DNA from: a virus
Reading direction: 5' to 3' (one strand)
Length of the DNA stretch: 23,594 bases
Virus record (IMG/VR): IMGVR_UViG_3300042894_006732
Coordinates: 1-23,594 of that record
Shown: positions 1 through 6,398 of the stretch, piece after piece
How positions within the stretch are numbered: position 1 is the first letter of the stretch
Layout: each line of letters opens with the position of its first letter
Program-made: the position numbers and the translations under genes
Notes under the pieces: model-generated
Databases searched by the model: none
What the model was told of the DNA's origin: nothing
The model's input: only the letters and a program-made list of their open reading frames with translations

Positions 1-282
1 GGTGAGCGTCGAGGGGCCCTCCGCCGGCGGCGCGGCCGGTGGCGCGGGCTCGCTCACCACCGGGAGGAGGACGGGCTCCCGAGCGAGGGCGCGCGCGGCA
101 CCCTCCGCCCCACCTCGGGCGCGGCGCTGGCGGGTCACGCCCGCTTTGACGCGACGGGCTTCAACGCACGCCAGGGCGGTGCAGTCCTCGGGGGTGCCCG
201 TGTGGCCGGGGGCGCGGAGGCCCTTCGAGGCGGTGGGCACGGGGCGCGGGTCGAGGGCGGGCGGTGTCTGCCAGTGGCTCAT
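1..282 (-). CDS. Hypothetical phage protein, C-terminus cut by window edge
   Basis: An open frame starts with ATG at 282 and runs off the left edge without a stop (94 codons visible, beginning MSHWQTPPALDPRPVPT). A GGAG lies 5-6 nt before the ATG, and the ATG overlaps the stop of the preceding small ORF as ATGA, which argues for coupled translation. The visible part is rich in Arg, Pro and Ala and shows no domain I recognise. Its place just after a TerS-like gene suggests a packaging or head-region protein, but that is only context. It does not look like the ATPase domain of a large terminase, at least in the first 94 residues. Confidence 0.6.
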   Translation of the reverse strand, partial: MSHWQTPPALDPRPVPTASKGLRAPGHTGTPEDCTALACVEARRVKAGVTRQRRARGGAEGAARALAREPVLLPVVSEPAPPAAPPAEGPSTLT

Positions 283-380
283 ACGTGCTCCGTTCTTTCG
301 TATCGTGTGCGGCGGAATGCGGGGTTGATACCGGAGGCCCCGAAGATTCGGAGCACGTCCAGTGGTTCGTTCAGGTTCAC
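279..380 (-). CDS. Very small hypothetical protein (33 aa)
   Basis: GTG at 380 begins VNLNEPLDVLRIFGASGINP and the frame closes with TGA at 279. Both ends are coupled to neighbours: the GTG overlaps the stop of the upstream TerS-like gene (GTGA), and its TGA overlaps the next ATG (ATGA). The overlaps at both ends, matching every other junction in this operon, are the main reason to call it. The product is soluble, with a short amphipathic start and a basic C-terminal half. I recognise no family. It could simply keep ribosomes moving between its neighbours. Confidence 0.5.
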   Translation of the reverse strand: MNLNEPLDVLRIFGASGINPAFRRTRYERTEHV

Positions 381-877
381 GACGCGCCGCCCTTCACCCT
401 CGAAAGGAGGCCCTCGAAGATGTCCAGCTCCTCGGGGGTGAGGCCCGAGAGGTCGAGGGGCTCCGCCTCGGTGTGCACCACCTCCACGCGCGGGAGCCCC
501 GAGCGGTCCAGGATGGTCTTCGCCGCCGCCGCGGCCACCGCGGGGTCCGTGTCCGCGAGCTGGCCCACGAGCACGCGCGCGGCGTCGAGGGTCGAGGCCT
601 TGAGCACCTTCCGAGCCTCCGCCACCGCGTCCTCGAAGCCTTGCGCGCGCGCGGCTCGCTCGGTGGCCACCGCCTCCACGGCCTTGTGGTTCACCCACCG
701 GGAGACAGTCTCCCGCGCAACGCCCACGCGGCGCGCGATCTCAGAGACGGTGAGGCCCTCCGCTTTGAGGCGAGCGGCCTCCGCCCGCGCATCTTCGCCG
801 CCCTTCGAGGGGGTGTGACCGGGTGTGACCGGGTGTGATGTCACAGGTGGATCACAGGGGGGAGGAGGGGGCTTCAC
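377..877 (-). CDS. Putative terminase small subunit (HTH DNA-binding protein)
   Basis: 166 residues. After a Pro-rich N-terminus of about 25 residues comes a helix-turn-helix at about 33-68 (core LTVSEIARRVGVARETVSRW), then a helical region with AAAKTILDRSGLPRVEV at about 117-134 and an acidic tail (LTPEELDIFEGLL). An N-terminal HTH followed by an 'AAAKxILDRxGL' helix is the layout of many phage small terminases, which recognise the packaging site and load the large subunit. I chose GTG at 877 rather than GTG at 901 because GGAGGG stands 4-5 nt upstream and the codon overlaps the previous stop as GTGA. It could instead be a generic phage HTH regulator. A repeat cluster inside its own 5' end (811-859) supports a packaging role. 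Confidence 0.6.
   Translation of the reverse strand: MKPPPPPCDPPVTSHPVTPGHTPSKGGEDARAEAARLKAEGLTVSEIARRVGVARETVSRWVNHKAVEAVATERAARAQGFEDAVAEARKVLKASTLDAARVLVGQLADTDPAVAAAAAKTILDRSGLPRVEVVHTEAEPLDLSGLTPEELDIFEGLLSRVKGGAS
811..859 (+). repeat. Tandem GGGTGTGACC repeats with inverted TCACAGG copies; candidate pac/TerS-binding site
   Basis: GGGTGTGACC occurs at 811-820 and 821-830, with a variant GGGTGTGATG at 831-840. The inverted element TCACAGG follows at 841-847 and 852-858. The core TGTGA is thus present three times in one direction and twice in the other within 49 bp. The 10-bp period is not a multiple of three, so the repeat is conserved as DNA rather than as a peptide repeat. It lies in the Pro-rich 5' end of the TerS-like gene. 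In phage P22 the pac site lies inside the small terminase gene (established). Assigning the same role here is inference. Confidence 0.5.
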
Positions 878-1110
878 GTTCCCTCCGCAGCGCGAGGGCA
901 CAGGTTGGGGCAGTGGAGGAGGAGAAGCGTGCGCGTCGCGTCTTCGAGCTGAGAGAGGGGCGCGCCCGTGCGGTGGTCCTTCGCGAGGGAGGGGGAGGCC
1001 AGCACGGCACCGAGCGCGGCGCGGACCAGCTCCACACGCGCGAGGGTCTCCGCGGCCACGCGGCGCGCGCGCTTCTCTTCGGGGTCTTCGTCCGCGTACG
1101 TGAAGCTCAT
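874..1110 (-). CDS. Hypothetical small phage protein (78 aa)
   Basis: ATG at 1110 overlaps the previous stop as ATGA, and the stop at 874 overlaps the GTG of the TerS-like gene. The protein starts MSFTYADEDPEEKRARRVAA and is predicted mostly alpha-helical, with alternating charged and Ala/Leu residues over residues 8-40. It ends with a short Cys-containing segment (LLLLHCPNLCPRAAEGT). I recognise no family. Codon use and GC match the neighbours, and the tight coupling makes it very likely to be expressed with them. Confidence 0.65.
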   Translation of the reverse strand: MSFTYADEDPEEKRARRVAAETLARVELVRAALGAVLASPSLAKDHRTGAPLSQLEDATRTLLLLHCPNLCPRAAEGT

Positions 1111-1370
1111 GCGGCCTCGGAGGTGGAGGAGGAGGTGGGTGCGGTCGCGTCGTGGAGCGCGGCGCGCGTCGAGGGAGCGAGCGAGGCCACCCACGCGAGG
1201 AGGAACTCCGCCGGGGTCCAGGGCCGGGGGCCGGGGGCGTCCATCGCGGGCATGGGCACGCCGGCGCGGCGGAACTTCGTGTGACAGGTCCAGCACAGCC
1301 CGCGGCGCTGCGCGGCGCGCTCGGGGTGGTAGAGGCACGGGCGGCGCGGGGCGCTCGGGGCGGCGCTCAT
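1107..1370 (-). CDS. Small zinc-finger-like phage protein
   Basis: 87 residues. An N-terminal metal-binding motif is visible: CLYH at about 12-15 and CWTCH at about 26-30 (C-x2-H, then C-x2-C-H), followed by basic FRRAG. This is the pattern of small phage zinc ribbons. The remainder contains WTPAEFLLAWVASL, a likely amphipathic helix, and a low-complexity Ser/Thr tail. The start ATG at 1370 overlaps the RusA-like stop, and the gene's own stop overlaps the next ATG. The role is unknown; HNH nucleases and DNA-binding accessory proteins can carry such ribbons, but no HNH motif is present here. Confidence 0.6.
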   Translation of the reverse strand: MSAAPSAPRRPCLYHPERAAQRRGLCWTCHTKFRRAGVPMPAMDAPGPRPWTPAEFLLAWVASLAPSTRAALHDATAPTSSSTSEAA

Positions 1371-1876
1371 CGGTCACCCCACACGAGGCGGAGGGAGCGG
1401 CCCGGCCGGGAGAGTTGCACCGGCACGCCCGCGCGGAAGGCCTCCTCGAGCGTGGCCACCTCTTCGTCCGAGAGCTCGAGGACAGTCTCCCCGGGCGCCG
1501 CGGCCTCGGTGGCGCGCGCGGCGAGGGTGATGCGCACCGCCCACGGTCCGCGCTCTTGGGCGTAGTGCCAGGCCACGCGCGGGTCACGGTCGGAGGGGAG
1601 CCCGAGAAAGTCCGCCACCCCATCGCGCACGGCCTTGAGGGCGGGGCGGAGGTTGTCATCGTCGAGGCCCGTGCTCGGGGCCACGCGCGTGAGGGTCACG
1701 TCCAACGGGCCCGTGGGGACCGTGCTCCGCCTCACGTTGGCCCCGAGGACCACCAGCACGGTGCCGCGCGCGTGCTTCGCGCGCTTCTGGCGCTCGCGCC
1801 AATGGGCGTGGTCGTTGGCCTCGCTCTCCGTGCGAAGGCCGGTGATGTCCACGGTTCGGGAGAAGGGGGCCTTCAC
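1367..1876 (-). CDS. rusA: RusA-family Holliday junction resolvase
   Basis: 169 residues. RusA enzymes are dimeric endonucleases that cut four-way junctions in recombining or replicating phage DNA. The diagnostic centre is present: GLDDDNLRPALKAVRDGVAD at about 70-89 followed by FLGLPSDRDPRVAWHYAQ. This gives the Asp cluster (D72-D74), the conserved Lys and Asp in the following helix (K81, D85), and the acidic 'DD' strand region (D96, D98). An N-terminal beta region with HWRERQKRAKHARG precedes it. The C-terminal 50 residues are longer than in the shortest RusA proteins. The start is GTG at 1876, overlapping the MazG stop as GTGA. Its position beside DnaB and MazG fits a replication/recombination module. 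Confidence 0.8.
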   Translation of the reverse strand: MKAPFSRTVDITGLRTESEANDHAHWRERQKRAKHARGTVLVVLGANVRRSTVPTGPLDVTLTRVAPSTGLDDDNLRPALKAVRDGVADFLGLPSDRDPRVAWHYAQERGPWAVRITLAARATEAAAPGETVLELSDEEVATLEEAFRAGVPVQLSRPGRSLRLVWGDR

Positions 1877-2226
1877 GGTGCGCCCCCTTCGTCACGGCGG
1901 GCCACGCTGTCCTCGGTGGTGAAGCCGTGGGGGTATCGTGCGCGGAGCTTCTCGACGTTCAGGTCTGCGATGTCCCCGAGCTCCCACCCCATCACGTTGC
2001 ACAGGTGCGCGAGGTACCAGAGCACGTCCCCCGCCTCCTTCTTGAGCTTCGCGGCGTCGCGCGGCGCGCGGTGGTGCTGCCACTTCTTGACCAGGTCGCA
2101 CACCTCCCCGGCCTCACCCGCGAGCCCCATCGCCGCGCAGTTGAGGCCCTTGTCCGCGTTCTCGGGGAGGAGGTCCGCTCCGCCCGTGCGCGCCGCGGCG
2201 CGCTGGTATTCGCTGAACGTGTTCAT
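1873..2226 (-). CDS. MazG-like nucleotide pyrophosphohydrolase
   Basis: 117 residues, the usual size of a single-domain phage MazG. These all-alpha NTP pyrophosphohydrolases hydrolyse (d)NTPs, or in some phages are proposed to act on alarmones, to the monophosphate and PPi. The metal-binding helices are clear: GLAGEAGEVCDLVKK (E38-x2-E41) and KKEAGDVLWYL (E64-x2-D67). The N-terminus (MNTFSEYQRAAARTGG) is also typical of the family. The start ATG at 2226 overlaps the DnaB stop (ATGA). Together with the second pyrophosphohydrolase-like domain at 3628-4854, it brackets the helicase gene, suggesting control of the nucleotide pool during phage replication. Confidence 0.85.
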   Translation of the reverse strand: MNTFSEYQRAAARTGGADLLPENADKGLNCAAMGLAGEAGEVCDLVKKWQHHRAPRDAAKLKKEAGDVLWYLAHLCNVMGWELGDIADLNVEKLRARYPHGFTTEDSVARRDEGGAP

Positions 2227-3635
2227 TGGTAGTCCCCTTCCGCTTCGTCTGCGGGGTGGTCCGCCTCGGAGGTCCGGCCTCCCCATGCGGGCCTCTGCGC
2301 GGCCTCGGTGAAGCGCGCGGCGGGCGCGCACCACCCGAGCCGCACCTCCGTGGGCGCCACGCCGTTGCGCTGCTTTTCAATGTGCGCGGCCACCCCGTCC
2401 TCGTCGCGGTGGAGGAGGATCACCACGTCCGCGTCTTGTTCGATCGCGCCCGACTCGCGGAGGTCCGCGAGGGTGGGCTTGCGCTCGGTGGCCTTGCGGT
2501 TCAACTGCGACAAGGCCACCACCGGGCACCCGAGCTCACCCGCCAGGGCCTTGAGCGCGCGCGACGCCTCCGCCACCTCGCGCTCCCGCGAGTCGCGCGC
2601 CGTCTCGGGGCGGAGGAGCTGGAGGTAGTCCACCACCACGAGGGCCACGCGGCCCGCGCGCGCCTTCGCGCGGAGGGCCATCGCACGGACCTGAACCACC
2701 GTCACCGAGGGGCGGTCACACAGGAGGAGGGGGAGCCCGCGCAGATCGTCCAGGGCGCGGGCGTAGCGTTGCGCGTCGAGGGGCGAGAGCTTCCGCTCCC
2801 GAATGCCCATGAGGTCCACCGGGGGCCGCGCCGGGTCCGCCGCGCACCAAAGCGCCGCGCACCGCATGGCGAGGTCACGCCGGGGCATCTCGAGCGACAC
2901 GAACACCACCACGCCCTCCGCGCGCGCCGCGGCCTCGCAGGCCCACAGGAGCGCCAGGGCGGACTTGCCCACCGCGGGGCGCGCCCCGAGGACCACGAGC
3001 TGGCCCGCCCACAGGCCACCCGCGAGCGCGGCGTCCACCGACGCGAGGCCCGTGGGCGTGAGGCCCGCCGGGGTGCCGGTCGAGGCCATGCGCGCCACCT
3101 CCTCCTCGAGGCCCGCGTCCAGCGGGAGGAGGTCCGCTTCCGCGTCGGCGCTCGCGGCGTCCATCACGGCGCGCGCAGACCCGAGGAGCTCCTCCGAGCG
3201 GGCGCCACGCGCGGCGCGGACGATGAGCTGGCGCGCGGCGTCGATGGAGCGGCGCACGCGCGCGGCGTCGGCCACCAGGCGCGCGTGGCTCTCAACGTGC
3301 GCCAGGGTGGGGATTTCGTCCGTGAGGTCCCCCAGGGCCTGCGCGCCGCCCACCGTGTTGAGGCGCTCGCGGCGTCGAAGCTCCGCGGCCATGGTGGTGA
3401 TGTCGATGTCCTCGCCACGGTCCCCCACCGTGCACATGGCCTCGAAGACCAGCGCGTGGCGAGGGTCGGAGAAGTCCGCCGAGCGGACCAGCGCGCGCAC
3501 GCGCCAGAGGACGCCCTCCTCCCCCCGCGCGTCGAGGAGCACCGCCGCGAGGACGGCGCGCTCCGCCTCGAGGTCCACCGGGCCCATGATCTCGTGGAGG
3601 CTCTGGCCTCCGACCGCTCCGCCACCGTCACCCAT
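2223..3635 (-). CDS. dnaB: Replicative DNA helicase DnaB
   Basis: 470 residues, full length for the family. DnaB is a hexameric 5'-3' helicase that unwinds the replication fork. The N-terminal domain starts PVDLEAERAVLAAVLLD (about 19-35). The RecA-like domain has Walker A GARPAVGKSA (217-226), SLEMP (247-251), Walker B ALVVVDYLQLL (331-341), SQLNR (376-380) and the family signature ADLRESGAIEQDADVV (390-405), with KQRNG near 421-425. ATG at 3635 was chosen over the much longer open frame upstream because AAGGAGG lies 6 nt before it and it overlaps the previous stop by 8 nt (ATGGGTGA). No intein or truncation is seen. The phage appears to bring its own helicase. Confidence 0.96.
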   Translation of the reverse strand: MGDGGGAVGGQSLHEIMGPVDLEAERAVLAAVLLDARGEEGVLWRVRALVRSADFSDPRHALVFEAMCTVGDRGEDIDITTMAAELRRRERLNTVGGAQALGDLTDEIPTLAHVESHARLVADAARVRRSIDAARQLIVRAARGARSEELLGSARAVMDAASADAEADLLPLDAGLEEEVARMASTGTPAGLTPTGLASVDAALAGGLWAGQLVVLGARPAVGKSALALLWACEAAARAEGVVVFVSLEMPRRDLAMRCAALWCAADPARPPVDLMGIRERKLSPLDAQRYARALDDLRGLPLLLCDRPSVTVVQVRAMALRAKARAGRVALVVVDYLQLLRPETARDSREREVAEASRALKALAGELGCPVVALSQLNRKATERKPTLADLRESGAIEQDADVVILLHRDEDGVAAHIEKQRNGVAPTEVRLGWCAPAARFTEAAQRPAWGGRTSEADHPADEAEGDYQ

Positions 3636-4854
3636 TCGAAGCCTCCTTCGCCGCTGCCATCGGCCGCGCCCCCGCGCGGCGCTGTTGGAAAAACTCCACC
3701 GTGCTCGCCACCGAGGCGGAGCCCGCCGCCGGCGCCGCGGGCACCACCACCGGGCGCGCTGCCTCCGCTGCGCGGGCCTGGGCCTCGCGCCATCGCTGGA
3801 CGCCGTCCGCGAGCATCCGAGCGTCCCCGGCGCGGCCCAAGAAGAACCCCACCGTGAGGGCCCCGCGGCCCTTCGGTCCCTCGCTCTTGGGCCAGAGCTT
3901 CGCCGCGCCGTCACCCGCGAGGGCGCGCCCGAAGGCCTCGAGCTCCGCCACGCCCACGAGGCCCACGTCCGCCAGGGCCGCGGCCATGGCGAGCTGGTCC
4001 CGCGAGGACGCGAACCCGGAGACGCGACCCTTCGACGCGTTGGCCAGCACCTCGAGGGCGGAGAAGGGAGGCGTCCGGGAAGCGTCCGGCGTCCGAGCGT
4101 CCGGGCGTCCGGGTGAAGCGTCCGGGACGCGTCCGGCTTCTGGCGTCCGGGCGTCCGGCTCGTCCTCGCGCGCACCTTCCTCCTCCTCCAAAACCTCCGG
4201 AATCTCCGGGAGGAGAGGGGAGTGTGAGGGGGGAGGAGGGGCGTCCGAAGAGCGTCCGGGAAGCGTCCGGGAAGCGTCCGGCTTCTGGCGTCCGAGCGTC
4301 CGGCCGGACGCTTCGAGTAGCGTCCGCCAGGGCGAACCGGACGCGGTCGCGTCGGCCCACGTCACGCCCTCGGGCACCGAGGCGAAGCGGTCGGCGCGGT
4401 GTTCGAAGCGCCAACGGAGGCGGCGGCGCTGCGCGGCGTCGAGGGCTTCAAGGCTCGTGGCCTTCGAGGAGCTGGTGGCGGGAGGAGGAGGCGCGGCGCG
4501 CGTGGGCGTGGGCTCCGCCCTGGTGGGCTCGGTGGTGCCCCTCGTGGGCCACGGCGTGGCCGTCACCTCGAACCACAGGAGGAAGAGGACGCAGCACGCC
4601 GCGTGCGCCAGGTGGTGGCGCCCGCTCTCCGCGTCGAGGCTCTCCCCGCTGTGCCACGCCACGAGGTGGCGGAGGGCCGCGTCGAAGTACCGCTCGCGCG
4701 CGCCGGGGACGCGCTGCCAGTTGTCCGGCTCGTACTTCGCCGCGCCGAACGCCAGCACGGCCATCACCTCGGTGAGCGCAGGCCACGGGAGGAGCGACGG
4801 GCGCACCTTGCCCGCGTCGTACTTCACCCCGGCGACGGAGGACGGGGCGCTCAT
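3628..4854 (-). CDS. dATP/dGTP diphosphohydrolase-like domain fused to replication-type C-terminal region
   Basis: 408 residues. Residues about 9-97 match the phage 'dATP/dGTP diphosphohydrolase N-terminal' (DUF5664, MazZ-like) type. Visible pieces are KYDAGKVRPSLLPWPALTEV, FGAAKYEPDNW, and RHLVAWHSGESLDAESGRHH followed by LAHAACCVLFLLW. A Pro/Thr linker follows, then a helical segment (about 134-180), a low-complexity stretch (about 185-262) that encodes the iteron repeats, and a C-terminal region (about 265-362) with GALTVGFFLGRAG and W-rich helices. That last region resembles the end domain of phage replisome-organiser proteins, but only loosely. It is encoded directly before DnaB and coupled by ATGA to the gene upstream. 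A possible role is origin binding or helicase loading joined to dNTP control (inference). ATG at 4854 was chosen by overlap. Confidence 0.7.
   Translation of the reverse strand: MSAPSSVAGVKYDAGKVRPSLLPWPALTEVMAVLAFGAAKYEPDNWQRVPGARERYFDAALRHLVAWHSGESLDAESGRHHLAHAACCVLFLLWFEVTATPWPTRGTTEPTRAEPTPTRAAPPPPATSSSKATSLEALDAAQRRRLRWRFEHRADRFASVPEGVTWADATASGSPWRTLLEASGRTLGRQKPDASRTLPGRSSDAPPPPSHSPLLPEIPEVLEEEEGAREDEPDARTPEAGRVPDASPGRPDARTPDASRTPPFSALEVLANASKGRVSGFASSRDQLAMAAALADVGLVGVAELEAFGRALAGDGAAKLWPKSEGPKGRGALTVGFFLGRAGDARMLADGVQRWREAQARAAEAARPVVVPAAPAAGSASVASTVEFFQQRRAGARPMAAAKEASNG
4071..4344 (+). repeat. Iteron-like GCGTCCG array; candidate phage replication origin
   Basis: GCGTCCG occurs in direct orientation at 4071, 4082, 4089, 4097, 4105, 4118, 4129, 4143 and 4151, and again at 4241, 4252, 4263, 4274, 4288, 4296 and 4320. 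Inverted copies (CGGACGC) start at 4305 and 4338. Four copies from 4241 to 4274 are exactly 11 bp apart. Other steps are 7, 8, 13 and 14 bp, so the unit falls in all three reading frames and cannot be explained as a peptide repeat. The gap 4159-4240 holds a purine/pyrimidine-skewed stretch with CCAAAACCTCCGGAATCTCC. Lambda's origin iterons lie inside gene O, just before the helicase-loading gene, and this arrangement is analogous. Confidence 0.65.
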
Positions 4855-5936
4855 GTTGCAGCCCCGGCGCGGCGCTCCGCGTGCTCCATCGTGCGCACCG
4901 AGGCGCGATGCCCGTAGCAGAGTTCGCGGAGGTCCTTCCGCTTCGTGTACGCGACTCCGACAGGGTGCGGGCACCCACGCACGGCGCACGGGTCGTTCGC
5001 GCAAATCACCCGGCGCGGCGCGATGGCCAGCACCAAGCCACCGCGCGGCACGGCGTCCGCCACGAAGCGCGGCGCAAAGAGGGCCTCGAAGGCGCCGAGA
5101 GTGAGCGGCGCGGCCTCGGGCCGGGGCGGCATCGGGCGCGCGAGCGGGCCACCGTCGCGCACCTCATCACGGCACGGAGGGCACCACGCTTGGAACGCGG
5201 GCGCCGTGTCGGGGCGCACGATGCCCACGGGGCGCTCGTGGCACCGCTCGCACGGCGTCTCCACCGTGGACGGCACCTCGGGAAGGATGCCCACGCGGCG
5301 CTTGTATTCGGCGGTACAGGCCGTCTCGCGGCACGTGGAGCACCACCCCTCACGGCCCTTGCGCGTCGAGGGCACCACACGCGCCGCGGGGCGCTCGTGG
5401 CACTTCGAGCACGTCGTGGGCTCGAGGGTGGCGCCCTTCGAGCGCGCGCGCCGCGCGTCGCGACGGCACACCGGGCACCACGCCCGCGTCTCGGGCGCGG
5501 TCGAGGCCAGCACGCGGCCCGCCGGGCGCTCGTGGCACCGATCACACGTCGCGCGTGCCTTGGGCGCGCGCACCACCGCGTTGCGCGCATCGACGCGGGC
5601 GCGCAGGCGGCACCGACCGCACCACCCGTATTGCTCGCGCGGCGTGGCGTTCGTGGAGCCGTGGAAGGGCTTCGCGGCGCGGTGCAGGTGGCACCGCTCG
5701 CACACCTTCGCGGCGGGCTTCTCCGGGGGCGGAGGAGGCGCGGGGAGCTCCACACCGGCGTGGTGAGCACCGAGGGCGCACCCGGCACACGTCACGAACT
5801 TCGCGCTGGTGTGACCCGAGCGAGCTTCGCCGCGCGCGAGGTGGCGCGCGCCGCACGCGGTTGTGGTGAGCGAGCATCGCAGCGCGACGCACCCGAAGAG
5901 GACCGGGAGGTGGACGCGGGAGGACGGGGCGCTCAC
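4851..5936 (-). CDS. Tandem zinc-ribbon repeat protein
   Basis: 361 residues of unknown function. Four repeats of the form C-x2-C-H...W-C-x2-C-R are visible: C79/C82 with C106/C109, C131/C134 with C154/C157, C176/C179 with C199/C202, and C229/C232 with C252/C255. Three of them start with the near-identical C-x2-CHERP(A/V). An N-terminal CAGC (50-53) and a distinct C-terminal cluster (C312, C317, C322, C340) add more probable zinc sites. The repeats sit 45-53 residues apart and must have arisen by duplication. GTG at 5936 is chosen because it overlaps the previous stop (GTGA). Zinc ribbons in array often bind nucleic acid or protein partners, but no enzyme domain is seen. Confidence 0.7.
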   Translation of the reverse strand: MSAPSSRVHLPVLFGCVALRCSLTTTACGARHLARGEARSGHTSAKFVTCAGCALGAHHAGVELPAPPPPPEKPAAKVCERCHLHRAAKPFHGSTNATPREQYGWCGRCRLRARVDARNAVVRAPKARATCDRCHERPAGRVLASTAPETRAWCPVCRRDARRARSKGATLEPTTCSKCHERPAARVVPSTRKGREGWCSTCRETACTAEYKRRVGILPEVPSTVETPCERCHERPVGIVRPDTAPAFQAWCPPCRDEVRDGGPLARPMPPRPEAAPLTLGAFEALFAPRFVADAVPRGGLVLAIAPRRVICANDPCAVRGCPHPVGVAYTKRKDLRELCYGHRASVRTMEHAERRAGAAT

Positions 5937-6151
5937 GACGCCACCTCCGCCGTATGCTCGGGGCAACGCCCGAGGCGCCACCCGGCGCGGCGCGAGTCTT
6001 CGTCCGCCAGCACGCCCGCCGTGAGCCCGTCCAGGGTGAAGCTCGGGGCGAAGGAGGAGACGTGGACGGCCTCACACGAGGCGTCCGCGCAGGCGCGCGC
6101 GCAGACGAACCCGAGGCCCACGCCGGGCTCGCGGTAAACGGCGGGCGTCAC
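5933..6151 (-). CDS. Small Cys-containing hypothetical protein (72 aa)
   Basis: GTG at 6151 overlaps the stop of the small XRE regulator (GTGA), and the TGA at 5933 overlaps the start of the zinc-ribbon gene. The protein reads VTPAVYREPGVGLGFVCARA at its start. It has Cys residues in a C-x3-C-x4-C arrangement (CARACADASC) and one more in GRCPEHTAEV near the C-terminus, so a single metal site is possible. I recognise no family. It is the second gene of the leftward early operon. Confidence 0.55.
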   Translation of the reverse strand: MTPAVYREPGVGLGFVCARACADASCEAVHVSSFAPSFTLDGLTAGVLADEDSRRAGWRLGRCPEHTAEVAS

Positions 6152-6390
6152 GCGGGCACCGTGGCGGTGTTGGGGGCCTCGGGGAGCACGGAGTCCCCCC
6201 AGATCGTCTCCACCGTGGTGTTGAGGAGCCGCGCCATCACCACGGCGCGCGTGGCGTTGGGGAGGGCGCCCTCCTCCGCCGTCTGCCACGAGCTGGCGGG
6301 AATGCCCGCGCGCGCCGCGGCTTCGCGGAGCGACAGGCCGTAGGCGATTCGCAAGGCTTTCAGGCGCGCGGACGGTCCGGTAACTTCCAT
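6148..6390 (-). CDS. Small XRE-family HTH regulator (Cro-like position)
   Basis: 80 residues with one helix-turn-helix domain filling about residues 9-65 (RLKALRIAYGLSLREAAARA, then GIPASSWQTAEEG, then LLNTTVETIWG). This is the classical XRE/Cro-CI fold. No peptidase or multimerisation domain is present. It is the first gene of the leftward replication/terminase operon and is coupled to it by GTGA, so it should be made during lytic growth. That favours a Cro-like role over a lysogenic repressor. Its ATG at 6390 has no good ribosome-binding site but lies 8 nt after a TACGTT -10 element, suggesting a leaderless mRNA. An operator (6403-6416) overlaps that promoter, so autoregulation is likely. 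Confidence 0.8.
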   Translation of the reverse strand: MEVTGPSARLKALRIAYGLSLREAAARAGIPASSWQTAEEGALPNATRAVVMARLLNTTVETIWGDSVLPEAPNTATVPA

Positions 6391-6398
6391 GGGGCCCT

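Noticed and set aside
811-859. CRISPR-like or satellite repeat
   Set aside because: Three 10-bp units and inverted partners only; more like a protein-binding site.
968-2311. Long plus-strand open frame opposite RusA and MazG genes
   Set aside because: No domain and extreme Arg content; the opposite strand carries clear RusA and MazG motifs.
4071-4344. CRISPR array
   Set aside because: Units are 7-8 bp with variable spacing of 7-14 bp, inside a coding gene and in both orientations; this fits iterons, not repeats with 30-40-bp spacers.
3628-4854. Evidence for a Z-genome (2-aminoadenine) phage
   Set aside because: A MazZ-like domain alone is not enough. No PurZ or DpoZ-type polymerase gene lies in the window.
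3701-6137. Long plus-strand open frames opposite the replication and zinc-ribbon genes
   Set aside because: Low-complexity translations opposite strands with clear family motifs; frames kept open by GC-rich codon bias.
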